Numbered from the stretch's first letter, positions 6,966-17,010 are shown. The stretch: 42,989 bases of DNA from CALZKI01 sp964567585 (GCA_964567585.1 CAZMND010000010.1:1-42989); one strand, 5' to 3'. Notes: a model not told the origin generated them from the sequence alone. Numbers and translations: made by a program.

Positions 6966-8366
6966 TTATTTACCTTTCTTTAAAAATTCTAAAATCCATT
7001 CTTTCTCTGTAAAAACAACAATAATAACTACCATTAATGCTATTAACCATCTAGCTATCCATAATTCGACAAATAAATAAAATAAAACAACGCCTCCCAT
7101 TACACCTATCACCGATAATATAATATGTCTTATAGGAAATAAAACATTATTTAATTTTCTTGCATATATATAATGTAATACTAAAGAAATCATATACGAT
7201 GCAAGAGTTGTATAAGCAGCTCCTACATATCCAAAATATTTTATGAAATATAAATTCAGAACTATATTTGAAGTAGCTGCAATAATTGTATTGACTGAAA
7301 TAAATAATGTTTTTTTATAATAATGTTCAATATTAACATATAATGTATATATAAAAATCAAATAATTTGCCAAAACTATTGGCGGAATAATAACAATACC
7401 TTCCCAATATTCTTCCGTTGCCAAGATTTTTACTACTTCAGGTGCGATTAATATAACCCCTAAAATAACCAGCGAAATAAGTTTTAAATATTTTTTAGCA
7501 AAAATATTAATCTTTTCATATTCACGTTCTTTCATTTTATTCGTAAAAAAAGGAATCCATATTCCATCCAAAGCAGTCGTAAGTACAGTTGCAATCATAC
7601 TAAAATTATAAATCAATCCATAAATACCCGTTTCTCGTGTATCTCGTATAATTGTAATCATCGCCCTATCCGATTGTGATAGTATGCTAAGTGCTACCCC
7701 ATGCAAAATCAATGGCATTGATATTTTCAAGCCATATCTCAAATATTCTCTATTTAATCCTATTTTTGACTTTTTAAATGTATATAAAGTAACAATAATG
7801 CCAAAAAACACTGTAACTATAACATTGGGAACTATTCGTCCTAAATACTGGTTATTATCCATAGCAAACTTTATAACAACAATTGCTATAATAGTAGAAA
7901 TCAAACTAGGTAACACCATTATTGCCGTTCTTGCTTTATATTTATATTGCATCAAAAAATACATAGATACGTTTTCTATCAATGCACTTGCCAGTGCCTG
8001 AATAAGGCAAAAAACAACTAAAGCCATATCAATTGAAATTGGTAATAAATATACGACACTCACAATTAATATTGACAAACAAGAACTATAGAGAATTGTA
8101 AATGTAATAACAACCGCTAAAAAATCATCGACTTTCTCTTCATAATCTATAAAAGAAGCTCTTATCGCCATATAGAGCGCCAAACTCATAAATATTCCCA
8201 GCATAGACACCCACGAATTATATGTAGTAACTATACCATAGTCTTTAACTGTTAATATCCTGGTAAAAATTGGAACAGTCAAAAACCCTATTCCCTTATT
8301 AAAAAGTGTCCCTACTAAATAATATGCACTTACTTTCTTCATATTTATTTTTGTATCACTCATCAT
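6966..8366 (-). CDS. wzx: Wzx-type polysaccharide flippase
   Basis: A 466-residue polytopic membrane protein of the MATE/PST superfamily with about 12 hydrophobic segments. The N-terminus (KKVSAYYLVGTLFNKGIGF) is typical of O-unit and capsule flippases. It moves undecaprenyl-linked repeat units to the outer face of the membrane. The start overlaps the end of the acyltransferase gene by 11 bp, and its stop is one base from the GT-B gene, indicating tight translational coupling. With a Wzy-like protein and CpsE in the same operon, this supports a Wzx/Wzy-dependent pathway. Confidence 0.9.
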   Translation of the reverse strand: MMSDTKINMKKVSAYYLVGTLFNKGIGFLTVPIFTRILTVKDYGIVTTYNSWVSMLGIFMSLALYMAIRASFIDYEEKVDDFLAVVITFTILYSSCLSILIVSVVYLLPISIDMALVVFCLIQALASALIENVSMYFLMQYKYKARTAIMVLPSLISTIIAIVVIKFAMDNNQYLGRIVPNVIVTVFFGIIVTLYTFKKSKIGLNREYLRYGLKISMPLILHGVALSILSQSDRAMITIIRDTRETGIYGLIYNFSMIATVLTTALDGIWIPFFTNKMKEREYEKINIFAKKYLKLISLVILGVILIAPEVVKILATEEYWEGIVIIPPIVLANYLIFIYTLYVNIEHYYKKTLFISVNTIIAATSNIVLNLYFIKYFGYVGAAYTTLASYMISLVLHYIYARKLNNVLFPIRHIILSVIGVMGGVVLFYLFVELWIARWLIALMVVIIVVFTEKEWILEFLKKGK

Positions 8367-9423
8367 TTTTTATCCTATTTACAATGCATTTCATACTTTT
8401 TTTCCATATTAGACTAATAATTAAAGTTATTAAAAACAGTATTATAGTTGCCACAATTGCTCCTACAAAACCAAACAATACACGTTCTAATACTTGAATT
8501 CCTCCATAATATATAACAACATAATGTATTAAGTATACTTCCGTAGTCATCTCACTCATAAAGAACAATTTACTTTGTGCTAATTTTTGTGAAAAATAGC
8601 CTCTTTCAAACGAAAAAATATATATCATAAACAAATTCGCAATAACATATAAAATTGACTTGTAATCTCGAATAATAGCAGGACCATTAATTCCTAATAA
8701 ATAAGTGATTATAGAAATAACAATACTTAAAAGTTCTAACAATGTATAATTTTTTATATCTATTTTTATTCTAGATATGAGCATACCTGATACATATGCC
8801 GGAATCCAGTAAAACGGAAATACATAATTAAGTAATTCTCCTGTTTCTGAAGTTATCAATCCCACTTCTTCTATCTGCATAATTGTTATGTCCATTATTG
8901 TAATACTTAATAACAATACCACTAAACATAAAATAATATACTTCTGACTAATTATGTTTACAATTCTTATTAATATTGGTGAAATAAGATAAAGAATAAA
9001 TAATGTACTTAAATACCATGCAACACTATTAAGTATTCCCCAATATTTAAGTGTAGATGTTTGTAGTAGTGTAAATGATAAAATAATATTAATTACTATC
9101 TTCTTTAATGATACACCTTGAACAAATTGCATAATTGCAACAAATAACATTGTAACTATATATAATGGATATATTTTTTTCATTCTATCATATATAAATT
9201 GAATATAATTCTTCTTATTAATATCTACATCCGATTTACTTCTATAAAGACAAAATGCTGACAATACAAAAAAAAAGGTTACTCCAAATCTACCATTGTG
9301 AAATAATGTTTCAAAAACAATTTCACTCATTGTTCCACATTCTCTAAAAAATGTACAATGATTTAAAAAAATTGTAATGCAAAAAATTACTCTTAATGCA
9401 TCAAAAGATTTAATTCTATTCAT
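8356..9423 (-). CDS. Acyltransferase family 3 membrane protein (OafA-like)
   Basis: A 355-residue integral membrane acyltransferase with about 10 hydrophobic helices. The N-terminal pattern (KSFDALRVIFCITIFLNH) supplies the Arg and His typical of the family. Members add O-acetyl or other acyl groups to surface polysaccharides, taking acyl-CoA from the cytoplasm. It lacks the SGNH domain found in some longer relatives. It overlaps both neighbours by about 10 bp. It probably decorates the repeat unit made by this cassette; the site of acylation is unknown. Confidence 0.87.
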   Translation of the reverse strand: MNRIKSFDALRVIFCITIFLNHCTFFRECGTMSEIVFETLFHNGRFGVTFFFVLSAFCLYRSKSDVDINKKNYIQFIYDRMKKIYPLYIVTMLFVAIMQFVQGVSLKKIVINIILSFTLLQTSTLKYWGILNSVAWYLSTLFILYLISPILIRIVNIISQKYIILCLVVLLLSITIMDITIMQIEEVGLITSETGELLNYVFPFYWIPAYVSGMLISRIKIDIKNYTLLELLSIVISIITYLLGINGPAIIRDYKSILYVIANLFMIYIFSFERGYFSQKLAQSKLFFMSEMTTEVYLIHYVVIYYGGIQVLERVLFGFVGAIVATIILFLITLIISLIWKKSMKCIVNRIKNDE

Positions 9424-10036
9424 ATTTTTTCGGCATCCAATCCAATTGTTTTTTTTCTTTTAAACTAACATATAAATCATCAATATGTTTTTCAATATCC
9501 TCTCTACAAAGTTTTCCATAATCAATCCTAATTAATTCCGCTATCATCTTTGGTTCAAATCTGTATTTAATTATTTTTGCCGGTACTCCACCGACTACCG
9601 CATATGGTGGAACATCTTTAGTAACAACTGAACCTGCTGCCACAATGGCTCCTTGCCCAATATGTACTCCAGATAATATCGTTACATTATCTGCCAACCA
9701 CACATCATCATCTATTACAATATCTCCTTTTGATACAGCCTCTACTGGTTGCGTTCTAAGAACTTTTGTTTTAAATGGATATGTAGAAATTGTGTCACTA
9801 CGATGTTCTAATCCTAATAAAAAAAATACATTTCCGCCTATTGATACATAATTTCCTATCATAAGTTTAGAATTCGTATCATTACCTACATATAAATCAC
9901 CATATGTCTTATTACCTACAACAACATTTTCAATATTAAAAATATTACTGGGATATGTCTCATTATGTTTATTTAATTTGCGCCACTTCTTTATATGTTT
10001 CTTTTTTGCAATGTATTGTCTCATTGTATAGATCAT
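9416..10036 (-). CDS. CatB/xenobiotic-type hexapeptide O-acetyltransferase
   Basis: A 206-residue left-handed beta-helix acetyltransferase. The hexapeptide repeats run from about residue 30 to 155 and include the IGQGAIVAAGSVVTKDVPPY and VVGGVPAKIIKYRF blocks common to this class. The internal sequence (GNYVSIGGNVFFLLG, then HRSDTISTYPF) matches the CatB/VatD branch, whose chromosomal members in glycan loci acetylate sugars rather than antibiotics. Its position between a GT2 gene and the OafA-like gene argues for sugar acetylation and against a resistance role. Confidence 0.88.
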   Translation of the reverse strand: MIYTMRQYIAKKKHIKKWRKLNKHNETYPSNIFNIENVVVGNKTYGDLYVGNDTNSKLMIGNYVSIGGNVFFLLGLEHRSDTISTYPFKTKVLRTQPVEAVSKGDIVIDDDVWLADNVTILSGVHIGQGAIVAAGSVVTKDVPPYAVVGGVPAKIIKYRFEPKMIAELIRIDYGKLCREDIEKHIDDLYVSLKEKKQLDWMPKKYE

Positions 10037-10037
10037 T

Positions 10038-10964
10038 TTATTTTCCTACCAGTTTATTTTTTAATTTTTTTAAACGTGCATATATTTTATAATTTATATT
10101 TGATAACTTAATTATTGCCCTTGAACAATTTTTATATGTTCGATAAAAATATTGTAATGATTCCATTGACCATTTTTCAGACTGAATATTAAAGTCATTT
10201 TTAGCAATTGTTGCACCATGCTCATGAATAATCTCTACTGTATCTAAAAACCATACCTCATAATTATATTTTTTTAATCGTTCACTTAAAATCATTTCTT
10301 CTGCAAACAAAAATGTATTTTCATCAAACATTCCAACTTTATTAAAAGTTTCCGCCTTTATAACCATAAAACACCCTGAAACCCAATAACACTTTTTCGT
10401 CTTTCCATTATAGTCTAAATCAACGTCTTTTCGAAATGGCCATGTACTAAGCCATATAGAAAGAAATAATTTTTTAACAACTCCTACTTCTTTTCTAGGA
10501 CTTTGAGGCACTCCGTTAGTCGTAATAATTTTTGGTCCAATTATTGCAATTTTTTCATTTTTCATAAACAACTCTTCAAACACTGCAAAATCAAACCGAT
10601 TTTGAAATTTCATATCATTATTACATATAATATAATAATCAGAACCAAATAATCGTTCTGAAATCTTTACACCTAAATTATTTCCTTTTGCATATCCCAG
10701 ATTGCTTTTAGTTCCACAATAATACAACTTTCCAAATTCTGCATAAAACATATAAATCACCATTGTCTCTTTTTCAATAGTAATATTATATTTTTCATAA
10801 TTTTTATATTTTTTACACAACTCTATTTTGGCATAGTCACTCAATGAATTATCAATTATAACTGGAATAAATTGCTCCCACGATTCACAGTTTAAAGAGA
10901 AATATCTTATATATTGTAAAGTCTTATCTATTGAATTGTAATCAACTATTATTATAGGAACCAT
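10038..10964 (-). CDS. Glycosyltransferase family 2 (rhamnosyltransferase-like)
   Basis: A 308-residue GT-A transferase. The N-terminus VPIIIVDYNS and the nucleotide-sugar site YYIICNND (DXD-like NND) are clear, followed by YWVSGCFMVIKAETF and GMFDENTFLFAEE, the acceptor-side pattern of WbbL-like enzymes. It transfers one sugar of the repeat unit, possibly rhamnose, on the cytoplasmic face. Its start overlaps the Wzy gene end by 23 bp and has AGGAG upstream. The donor sugar cannot be assigned from the sequence; no dTDP-rhamnose genes occur in the window. Confidence 0.88.
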   Translation of the reverse strand: MVPIIIVDYNSIDKTLQYIRYFSLNCESWEQFIPVIIDNSLSDYAKIELCKKYKNYEKYNITIEKETMVIYMFYAEFGKLYYCGTKSNLGYAKGNNLGVKISERLFGSDYYIICNNDMKFQNRFDFAVFEELFMKNEKIAIIGPKIITTNGVPQSPRKEVGVVKKLFLSIWLSTWPFRKDVDLDYNGKTKKCYWVSGCFMVIKAETFNKVGMFDENTFLFAEEMILSERLKKYNYEVWFLDTVEIIHEHGATIAKNDFNIQSEKWSMESLQYFYRTYKNCSRAIIKLSNINYKIYARLKKLKNKLVGK

Positions 10965-12132
10965 TTACTTTTCTCCTATGATCTACTATTAAATCTTCCA
11001 AAAAAATACAATAAAAAGGTATCAATCTATATGACAAAAACTGATCATTAATTATATTCGCTATAACTACTGCCACTAAACATATTAATAAATAAACTTG
11101 TCTTTTCTTTTGTGCAATATAAATTAATCTTGACCATACTATTATGAGAATTGTGGAAATTAATACCCCCCTCTGTATAAACATTTTAATATAACCATTA
11201 TCCACAATATAACCCAAATTATCTATTGCCGTACCTGCTGTATCACCATATCCAAATAAAGAAAATGTATCTTTTCCATAATATAAAAGCATTTGCTGAC
11301 TCCATTTTAATCTATTGCTGAGAATTTCATTAGCAACTGCCATTGTCCAATTGCTTGAATCATAAAATATGGCTGTTACAAATGACAAAATGGTAGCAAT
11401 AGGTACAGTAATCCATATCATTCCACCTGTTTTTTTATAATAAGTTCTTTTTAAATCCACTCTTTTAAAAATAAAACTAAAAATTATTATAAAAGTAGAT
11501 AAAATAAATACCACCCTCGAGTTTGTATTATAATATATTATGTAATTTATTATCATTAAAACTATATATGTAAAATTCTTTAATTCATTCTTTTTGTAAC
11601 AGATGTACAAAATTAATATATCAAAGAAAGTTAATGGAATCTGATTTAAATTAATGAATCCAAAAGTATATCGATTATGCTCACCTGCAAAAAAACTACC
11701 AGTATATATTGATAATTCTCTGCTATAATTATCATTAGAAATAACACCCAATAAACTCATCGAGATTATAACTATTTCAGTAATTACTGTTATCACAATT
11801 ATAGAATATAATACTTGTTTAAACGGAACTTCACTTTGTATATATGCAATCGCTATTAAAATCACAAAAAATAATGAGTTTCCACCACTGAAAAAAAACA
11901 TATTTATGACAACAAGAGCACTTCCAAGTAAAACAATCAAAAAATTATCCTTCTTAAATTTTGATTTCATAAATATATATATAGTATACATACCTAAAAG
12001 GCCAAATCTTATTATATATAAAATACTATCAACTAACTTAAAACTTGTTAAATTTGACTCTGACACTATTTGTACAATAATAAAGATAGATATTAATACC
12101 AAAAATGGATTTTTATATATTTTAACTTTCAT
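10942..12132 (-). CDS. wzy: Wzy-like repeat-unit polymerase
   Basis: A 396-residue protein with about 10-11 hydrophobic segments and a longer loop in the second half (SSNWTMAVANEILSNRLKWS, then LFGYGDTAG), as in O-antigen polymerases. Wzy proteins share little sequence, so the call rests on topology and on its place among glycosyltransferases and Wzx. It would join flipped repeat units outside the membrane. It overlaps the genes on both sides. Its base composition is among the most AT-rich in the window, as is usual for serotype-specific polymerases. Confidence 0.75.
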   Translation of the reverse strand: MKVKIYKNPFLVLISIFIIVQIVSESNLTSFKLVDSILYIIRFGLLGMYTIYIFMKSKFKKDNFLIVLLGSALVVINMFFFSGGNSLFFVILIAIAYIQSEVPFKQVLYSIIVITVITEIVIISMSLLGVISNDNYSRELSIYTGSFFAGEHNRYTFGFINLNQIPLTFFDILILYICYKKNELKNFTYIVLMIINYIIYYNTNSRVVFILSTFIIIFSFIFKRVDLKRTYYKKTGGMIWITVPIATILSFVTAIFYDSSNWTMAVANEILSNRLKWSQQMLLYYGKDTFSLFGYGDTAGTAIDNLGYIVDNGYIKMFIQRGVLISTILIIVWSRLIYIAQKKRQVYLLICLVAVVIANIINDQFLSYRLIPFYCIFLEDLIVDHRRKVNGSYNNS

Positions 12133-12937
12133 ATTTTCCTTTACTTAAATACTTTGGAATATACTTAATTGCATTAACAACTCCTATTTTCTTTATCTTA
12201 TCAATTATTCTAAATGGAGCTGTATAACATCGCGCAAAAAAATATAGTATTTTACCCTTCGCTTTAAACTTATTTTCTATCTTTCTATAGTAAGCTTCTA
12301 TACCCGTATACCATGAAGCCGTATAATAATGAATTGTTCTTGTATTTTCTGTAATTATTGTTTCACCCGTTAATACATTTTTGGGGCAAAAAAAATCTGT
12401 TGGATATATATATATTCCATTTATTTGTTGAACACTATCTCTTTTCTCTAATCCATTATTTTCTAACAATCTAGTAATATGTTCACCCACTGGTTTTTGA
12501 TTATAATCTCCATTTGGCAAAATAAAATGAATTTTATTATAATATTCTAAAATTGATAAATAAAAGGCATTTTTCTTATCTGCAGCTATTCCTAATCCCG
12601 GTGCAACATTCAATCTCCCATCCGCTTCAAAACCCATAAACGGACCTTTTTCTATAATATCATCAATTCCTTGTAGAATTTCTACATCTGTATCAAAATA
12701 TACTCCGCCATAATTATATAAAATCCAAAAACGTGCATAATCACTTACAAAAGCCCATTTTTTAGCTTCATATGCTTCTTTGACATAATCACAACATTGC
12801 ACATCAAAATTACTCTCATCCCACAACTTTAATTCATAATCAGGACATTTTTTTTTCCAACTATCAATACATTTTTTTGCAAGCTCAGGCAACTCATTTC
12901 CACCAAACCAGCAATAATGAATCACTTTAGGTATCAT
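12122..12937 (-). CDS. GT32-like glycosyltransferase with DXD motif
   Basis: A 271-residue protein of the Gly_transf_sug (DXD) family. It opens with MIPKVIHYCWFGG and carries WAFVSDYARFWILYNYGGVY followed by FDTDVEIL, which contains the metal-binding DTD. The family transfers mannose, galactose or related sugars from nucleotide donors, and these motifs are complete. It is cytoplasmic and overlaps Wzy by 11 bp. It probably adds one residue of the capsule repeat; donor and linkage are unknown. Confidence 0.92.
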   Translation of the reverse strand: MIPKVIHYCWFGGNELPELAKKCIDSWKKKCPDYELKLWDESNFDVQCCDYVKEAYEAKKWAFVSDYARFWILYNYGGVYFDTDVEILQGIDDIIEKGPFMGFEADGRLNVAPGLGIAADKKNAFYLSILEYYNKIHFILPNGDYNQKPVGEHITRLLENNGLEKRDSVQQINGIYIYPTDFFCPKNVLTGETIITENTRTIHYYTASWYTGIEAYYRKIENKFKAKGKILYFFARCYTAPFRIIDKIKKIGVVNAIKYIPKYLSKGKYES

Positions 12938-12956
12938 TCCTTATTTCCTTTCAAAA

Positions 12957-14063
12957 TCATACATCATATACTTTTTCTAATTTTTCGACCGTACACTGAA
13001 TAGAATAACCGCTTTCATGAATTAATCTAGCATAGGATAATCTATTTATACTTACCGATTCATTCAAAATCTCATCTATCCATTTTGAATTAGATTCAGT
13101 AAGGGGAATCATTTTTGCTCTATCTGTAATAATTATTTGTTTGTCTATTTGATCCGAAAACAAACATCTTAACCCCATTGACTGCGCTTCTATTCCAACA
13201 ATTGGAAGACCTTCATATAATGACGGCATCAAAAAAACATCAAAGGCAGAATAATACAATTCTATTTCATCTTGTAATCCAGCAAAAATAACATTCTTTT
13301 TCATATCATATAATCTGACTAGCTCTTTTATTTCTTCTTGTTTCTCGCCAACTCCAACCAATATAAGTTTTGAACTATTGTCTCGATATAATAAATCTCT
13401 AAAAATTTCTATTATTCTTTTATGATTCTTTTGCTCTGAAAACCGTCCTATATGTCCTATTACTAATTCATTAGTAATACCATATTTTTTTCTTATTATT
13501 TCCCTATTATTTTCATTAAAAGTAAATCTATTTATATCTATTCCATTATTAATAATTTGAAAATTTTTTCTTTTATTTCCAAAAAGCCACTTGGCAGCAA
13601 CTTCAGAACACGCTAGTCTTTTGTGTGTTACCGCATTTAATAGAGGTCTAAATATTGCATTTATTATAGGACTATACCCATTACCATTATGACTATGCGC
13701 TATTACTTTAATTCCATATATTAAACAAAACGGAAATGCATAAATAACTTCTGACGCTGCTCCTGTTTGTAAATGAATATAATCATATTTGCAGCCATTC
13801 CTTTTATAAAAATTCTTCATATCAAGAAACCATTTATATGGATTTGCTTTAATTTTTTCTACGAAAAAAATATGGCCTTCTCCATAAAACTTATTTATCA
13901 TATTTTGAAAAACACATATATTGGCTCCATGAACCAAATAGTCATATTCATATTTTGTTTTATCTGAAAAAATAGTAGTGTTATAAATAAACGTTTCTAC
14001 CCCTCCCATTCTTTCAGTCAAACCGATAATCAGAATTCGCTTAGGAGCCTTTTTATTCATCAT
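12957..14063 (-). CDS. Glycosyltransferase family 4 (GT-B)
   Basis: A 368-residue GT4 transferase. The N-terminal ERMGGVETFIYN loop and the C-terminal YEGLPIVGIEAQSMG block, with the E-x7-E donor site, are typical, as is VIGHIGRFSEQKNH in the middle. It transfers a sugar from a nucleotide donor with retention of configuration. The start has GGAG a few bases upstream, and two adjacent ATG codons are possible. It lies between the HAD protein and the GT32-like gene. Confidence 0.92.
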   Translation of the reverse strand: MMNKKAPKRILIIGLTERMGGVETFIYNTTIFSDKTKYEYDYLVHGANICVFQNMINKFYGEGHIFFVEKIKANPYKWFLDMKNFYKRNGCKYDYIHLQTGAASEVIYAFPFCLIYGIKVIAHSHNGNGYSPIINAIFRPLLNAVTHKRLACSEVAAKWLFGNKRKNFQIINNGIDINRFTFNENNREIIRKKYGITNELVIGHIGRFSEQKNHKRIIEIFRDLLYRDNSSKLILVGVGEKQEEIKELVRLYDMKKNVIFAGLQDEIELYYSAFDVFLMPSLYEGLPIVGIEAQSMGLRCLFSDQIDKQIIITDRAKMIPLTESNSKWIDEILNESVSINRLSYARLIHESGYSIQCTVEKLEKVYDV

Positions 14064-14075
14064 CCCATACTCCTT

Positions 14076-16007
14076 CTATTTAAATTTTAATAAGAATCTA
14101 TATATCGACATATAGGGCATATTGATTTTTATCAATTGCTTCATAAAGCCTATTTTCCATCTACTTAATAGAAAATCTTTTTTTAACGTTTTAATATGGG
14201 TTATATAAAATAACGCACTTCTTGGAGACGCTAATCGCCCCATCTCTCCTTCATCAAAAAATCTAAAATTACTAAACATCTTCAAATCATTTCTTTTAGG
14301 GCTTAATCCAGTAGCTTCTATTCCTGAAAACAATACCTCTGCCATACACTCGATTTTATAACCTTTAAATCTATCTACAAAATCCAGTGCTCCTTTTTGA
14401 ATTTCCTGAACACACATATATTCTCTCGTGTATTCTCCATTTTCAATATATTCATATGGCATTCTACAGGCATATATTCTCCCATCTATTTCTTCGTAAT
14501 TTTTCACAGTTCCGTCCTGCTCTAAAAATAAAGTTTCAAACAATCCCACAAACGGACTACGCTTATCCACTGCATTACAATTATGCAAAAAATCAAACAA
14601 ATATCCATTCAAATCTAGCTCGGGCAAAACTGCTGTATTTCTTTTATAATAATCCGCCACTCCAATATAAAATCCCTTAATACTATGCTCTATCTCCATT
14701 TTTGTAAGAGTCTCATCAAGATATCTCTGCATACCTCCCGACCAACCAATATCAACAACTGCAAACTTTCCTTGCAACTTATTTTGATTAATATACTTAC
14801 CTAATAATTCATATTCCTTTTTTGAAATATATACTACATCTTCTTTTATCTGCTGATATAATTGATTCAATTTTTCATTATTTAATAGTGTTTTTCGTTC
14901 AAAAGTGCTGTCTAAATCAAATCCATATTGATTAATTAAACTTGTATATTTCACTATATCCAATCCAACACCATCAAAAATTGTCCTTAATGACACTAAT
15001 TTTGATGGTGAAATCATCTCAACTACATGCTCTAACTCACAATTCATCCATAAAATTGGAATGCGCAAACTTCTTCTAGATACTTCTAAATAATGAGAAC
15101 GTATATCCTCCTTCTTATTTATCATATCAAAAGCCTGCTTCATAATTAAGCCATCTCTTGAAAAAAAATACACATTTTTTATATTTTCATTTAAGAGCGA
15201 ATCCAGTAACCATTTTGAATATCCCCATAAAAACATTCCAAATTTTTCATATCCAAAACGATAATATTCACTAACTTCTATTGGTGATGTATTATCCAAA
15301 AATGAATTTAAAATATTTTCATTTATTCCTTTTTGTATTATATGGAATTGACTCTTAGGAGTATGTGTCGGTATATGTATAGCTTTGATACCAAGTTTTT
15401 GTGGCATCAGATAATCAGATTTAAACGAATCACCTATATGGACTATCTTTTCAACATCAATAGCGAGATTATTTATTACATATTCAAACAATTCTCCACT
15501 GCTTTTTGTTTTATTTATTGTAGAAGATAAAAATAACTTTTTATATCCTACTATCCCCTCTCTTTTTAAAATGTCAACAATAAATTCTTCCGGAAGGTAC
15601 ATATCCGAAATTAGAACTACCTCCTTATGCTTTATACACTCATAAAAGACTTGTAACATTTCATCATTAACTATAAGTAAATCCGATTCTGCTTCTAATT
15701 CTTCCACCTCATAACTATCACTCATTTTTTCATAAATATCTTTTAATGTAATTTCGTTTTTATTAGACTCTTCTCTGGCTTGCTTTTCCGCAGCTATTCT
15801 TTTTTTAGCAAACTCGGGAATCAATAACTGACTTTCCATATAATTAAATACATCTGTTGGTTTTTGAACATTTCTTTTTAAGAGTGTATCAAAAATATCA
15901 AATGAAACGACATCATATTTCTCTATTTTCGATAATATTATATCCATATTACATAATTTACCCGTATTAATTCTTTGCTTAATAGTATCTAATACATTCA
16001 TCAGCAT
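14076..16007 (-). CDS. COG5610-type HAD protein with large C-terminal region
   Basis: A 643-residue protein. Residues ~30-215 are a HAD hydrolase with SFDIFDTLL (motif I), VLISDMYLPEEF (motif II) and IGDSFKSDY (motif IV). The rest contains YFFSRDGLIMKQAF and FAVVDIGWSGGMQRYL, blocks seen in HAD proteins of polysaccharide loci annotated only as predicted hydrolases. Whether the second half is a glycosyltransferase, a phosphotransferase or a binding domain is not known. It lies first in the variable cassette after PssE. It has no signal peptide, so it acts in the cytoplasm, perhaps on a sugar phosphate. Confidence 0.75.
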   Translation of the reverse strand: MLMNVLDTIKQRINTGKLCNMDIILSKIEKYDVVSFDIFDTLLKRNVQKPTDVFNYMESQLLIPEFAKKRIAAEKQAREESNKNEITLKDIYEKMSDSYEVEELEAESDLLIVNDEMLQVFYECIKHKEVVLISDMYLPEEFIVDILKREGIVGYKKLFLSSTINKTKSSGELFEYVINNLAIDVEKIVHIGDSFKSDYLMPQKLGIKAIHIPTHTPKSQFHIIQKGINENILNSFLDNTSPIEVSEYYRFGYEKFGMFLWGYSKWLLDSLLNENIKNVYFFSRDGLIMKQAFDMINKKEDIRSHYLEVSRRSLRIPILWMNCELEHVVEMISPSKLVSLRTIFDGVGLDIVKYTSLINQYGFDLDSTFERKTLLNNEKLNQLYQQIKEDVVYISKKEYELLGKYINQNKLQGKFAVVDIGWSGGMQRYLDETLTKMEIEHSIKGFYIGVADYYKRNTAVLPELDLNGYLFDFLHNCNAVDKRSPFVGLFETLFLEQDGTVKNYEEIDGRIYACRMPYEYIENGEYTREYMCVQEIQKGALDFVDRFKGYKIECMAEVLFSGIEATGLSPKRNDLKMFSNFRFFDEGEMGRLASPRSALFYITHIKTLKKDFLLSRWKIGFMKQLIKINMPYMSIYRFLLKFK

Positions 16008-16012
16008 CTCAC

Positions 16013-16513
16013 CTAATTATTAATTATCTCATGAGTAAGTTTTTCAAATTCAACGCAAAACTGGCTATTATTACCTTTTATTTTAGTACAAATTTTAGAA
16101 ATCGCCACATCATAATTTTTAATTATATTCGCCAGTTCACTCACTTTTTCTACATAAATGATACTTTCTTTTCTCGTTGCTACTTCCTTACAAAATTCCA
16201 CTTGATGATCATTCACATGCTCTCCAAACTTTTTCTGTCTTGGAACTACAATCGGTACTTTTCCTTTTTGAAGTGGCATAATGAAACTGGACGGACCTCC
16301 ATGCGTGATTACAATTCTAGCCTCCGACACATTTTTCATCATTTCTTCATAGGAAAATAACATTTTCCACTTACAATATTGGGGCTTGTATGTACTATAT
16401 CCTGTTTGAATAATAACATCCTCTGTTATTACCCCATCTCTTTTTAACTTGTCCACTTCTTCAATCAATCGATTGAATTGCTGCTCATGTGTGCCGACAG
16501 TTACAAAAATCAT
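16013..16513 (-). CDS. pssE: PssE-type glycosyltransferase subunit (Alg13-like)
   Basis: A 166-residue protein with MIFVTVGTHEQQFNRLI at the N-terminus and ITHGGPSSFIMPLQKGKVPI near the middle, the donor-binding half of a split GT-B enzyme (Alg13/PssE/Cps14G type). It works with the PssD-like membrane-binding half encoded just upstream. Together they usually add the second sugar to the lipid-linked CpsE product. The start codon follows AAGGAGAA. Confidence 0.9.
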   Translation of the reverse strand: MIFVTVGTHEQQFNRLIEEVDKLKRDGVITEDVIIQTGYSTYKPQYCKWKMLFSYEEMMKNVSEARIVITHGGPSSFIMPLQKGKVPIVVPRQKKFGEHVNDHQVEFCKEVATRKESIIYVEKVSELANIIKNYDVAISKICTKIKGNNSQFCVEFEKLTHEIINN

Positions 16514-16547
16514 GTCGTTCTCCTTCTATCTCATAACAAATCTACAA

Positions 16548-16997
16548 TTAAAAAATACTTCCCAGATTAATTGCCTTTGGATACACCTTTTTCATTTCTT
16601 CCCATTGTACAATAAATTTATCTACGATAGGATATACCAGTTTCCCGGTCATTGTAGGCTTGTCAATTCGGTCAAACACCTCTATATAGATTAGTTTTGC
16701 ACCAAATATTTTACCTAAATAGAAGAAAGGCACTGCAACAGCAGCACCGGATGAAATAATCAAATCCGGTCTCTCTTTTCGAAGTACCTTCCAAGCAATT
16801 ATTGTATTTCGTATTAAATTTTTTAAATTACGATTGGTTGGATAGTAACATGGATAGATTTTCTCATTTTGCAGAATGCTTCTCGCATCTTCTTTGTCAA
16901 AAGTTACCCAGAAGCGTTCTTTCTCATTCCAAAAAGGCTTTAACATATATAAATGAGTAAGATGCCCTCCGGATGATCCAACTAAACAAACTTTCAT
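16548..16997 (-). CDS. pssD: PssD-type glycosyltransferase subunit (Alg14-like)
   Basis: A 149-residue protein with CLVGSSGGHLTHLYML at the N-terminus and PDLIISSGAAVAVPFFYLGK, as in Alg14/PssD. This half binds the membrane and the acceptor and recruits PssE. The start at 16997 follows GGAGAG with an 8-base gap. A more upstream ATG (17024) overlaps the CpsE end without such a site. Its position after cpsE fits a role in adding the second sugar. Confidence 0.9.
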   Translation of the reverse strand: MKVCLVGSSGGHLTHLYMLKPFWNEKERFWVTFDKEDARSILQNEKIYPCYYPTNRNLKNLIRNTIIAWKVLRKERPDLIISSGAAVAVPFFYLGKIFGAKLIYIEVFDRIDKPTMTGKLVYPIVDKFIVQWEEMKKVYPKAINLGSIF

Positions 16998-17010
16998 CTT
17001 TATATCTCTC

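Noticed and set aside
9416..10036. Antibiotic (chloramphenicol/streptogramin) resistance gene
   Set aside because: The fold matches the family, but it is embedded and overlapping in a capsule operon, where relatives acetylate sugars.
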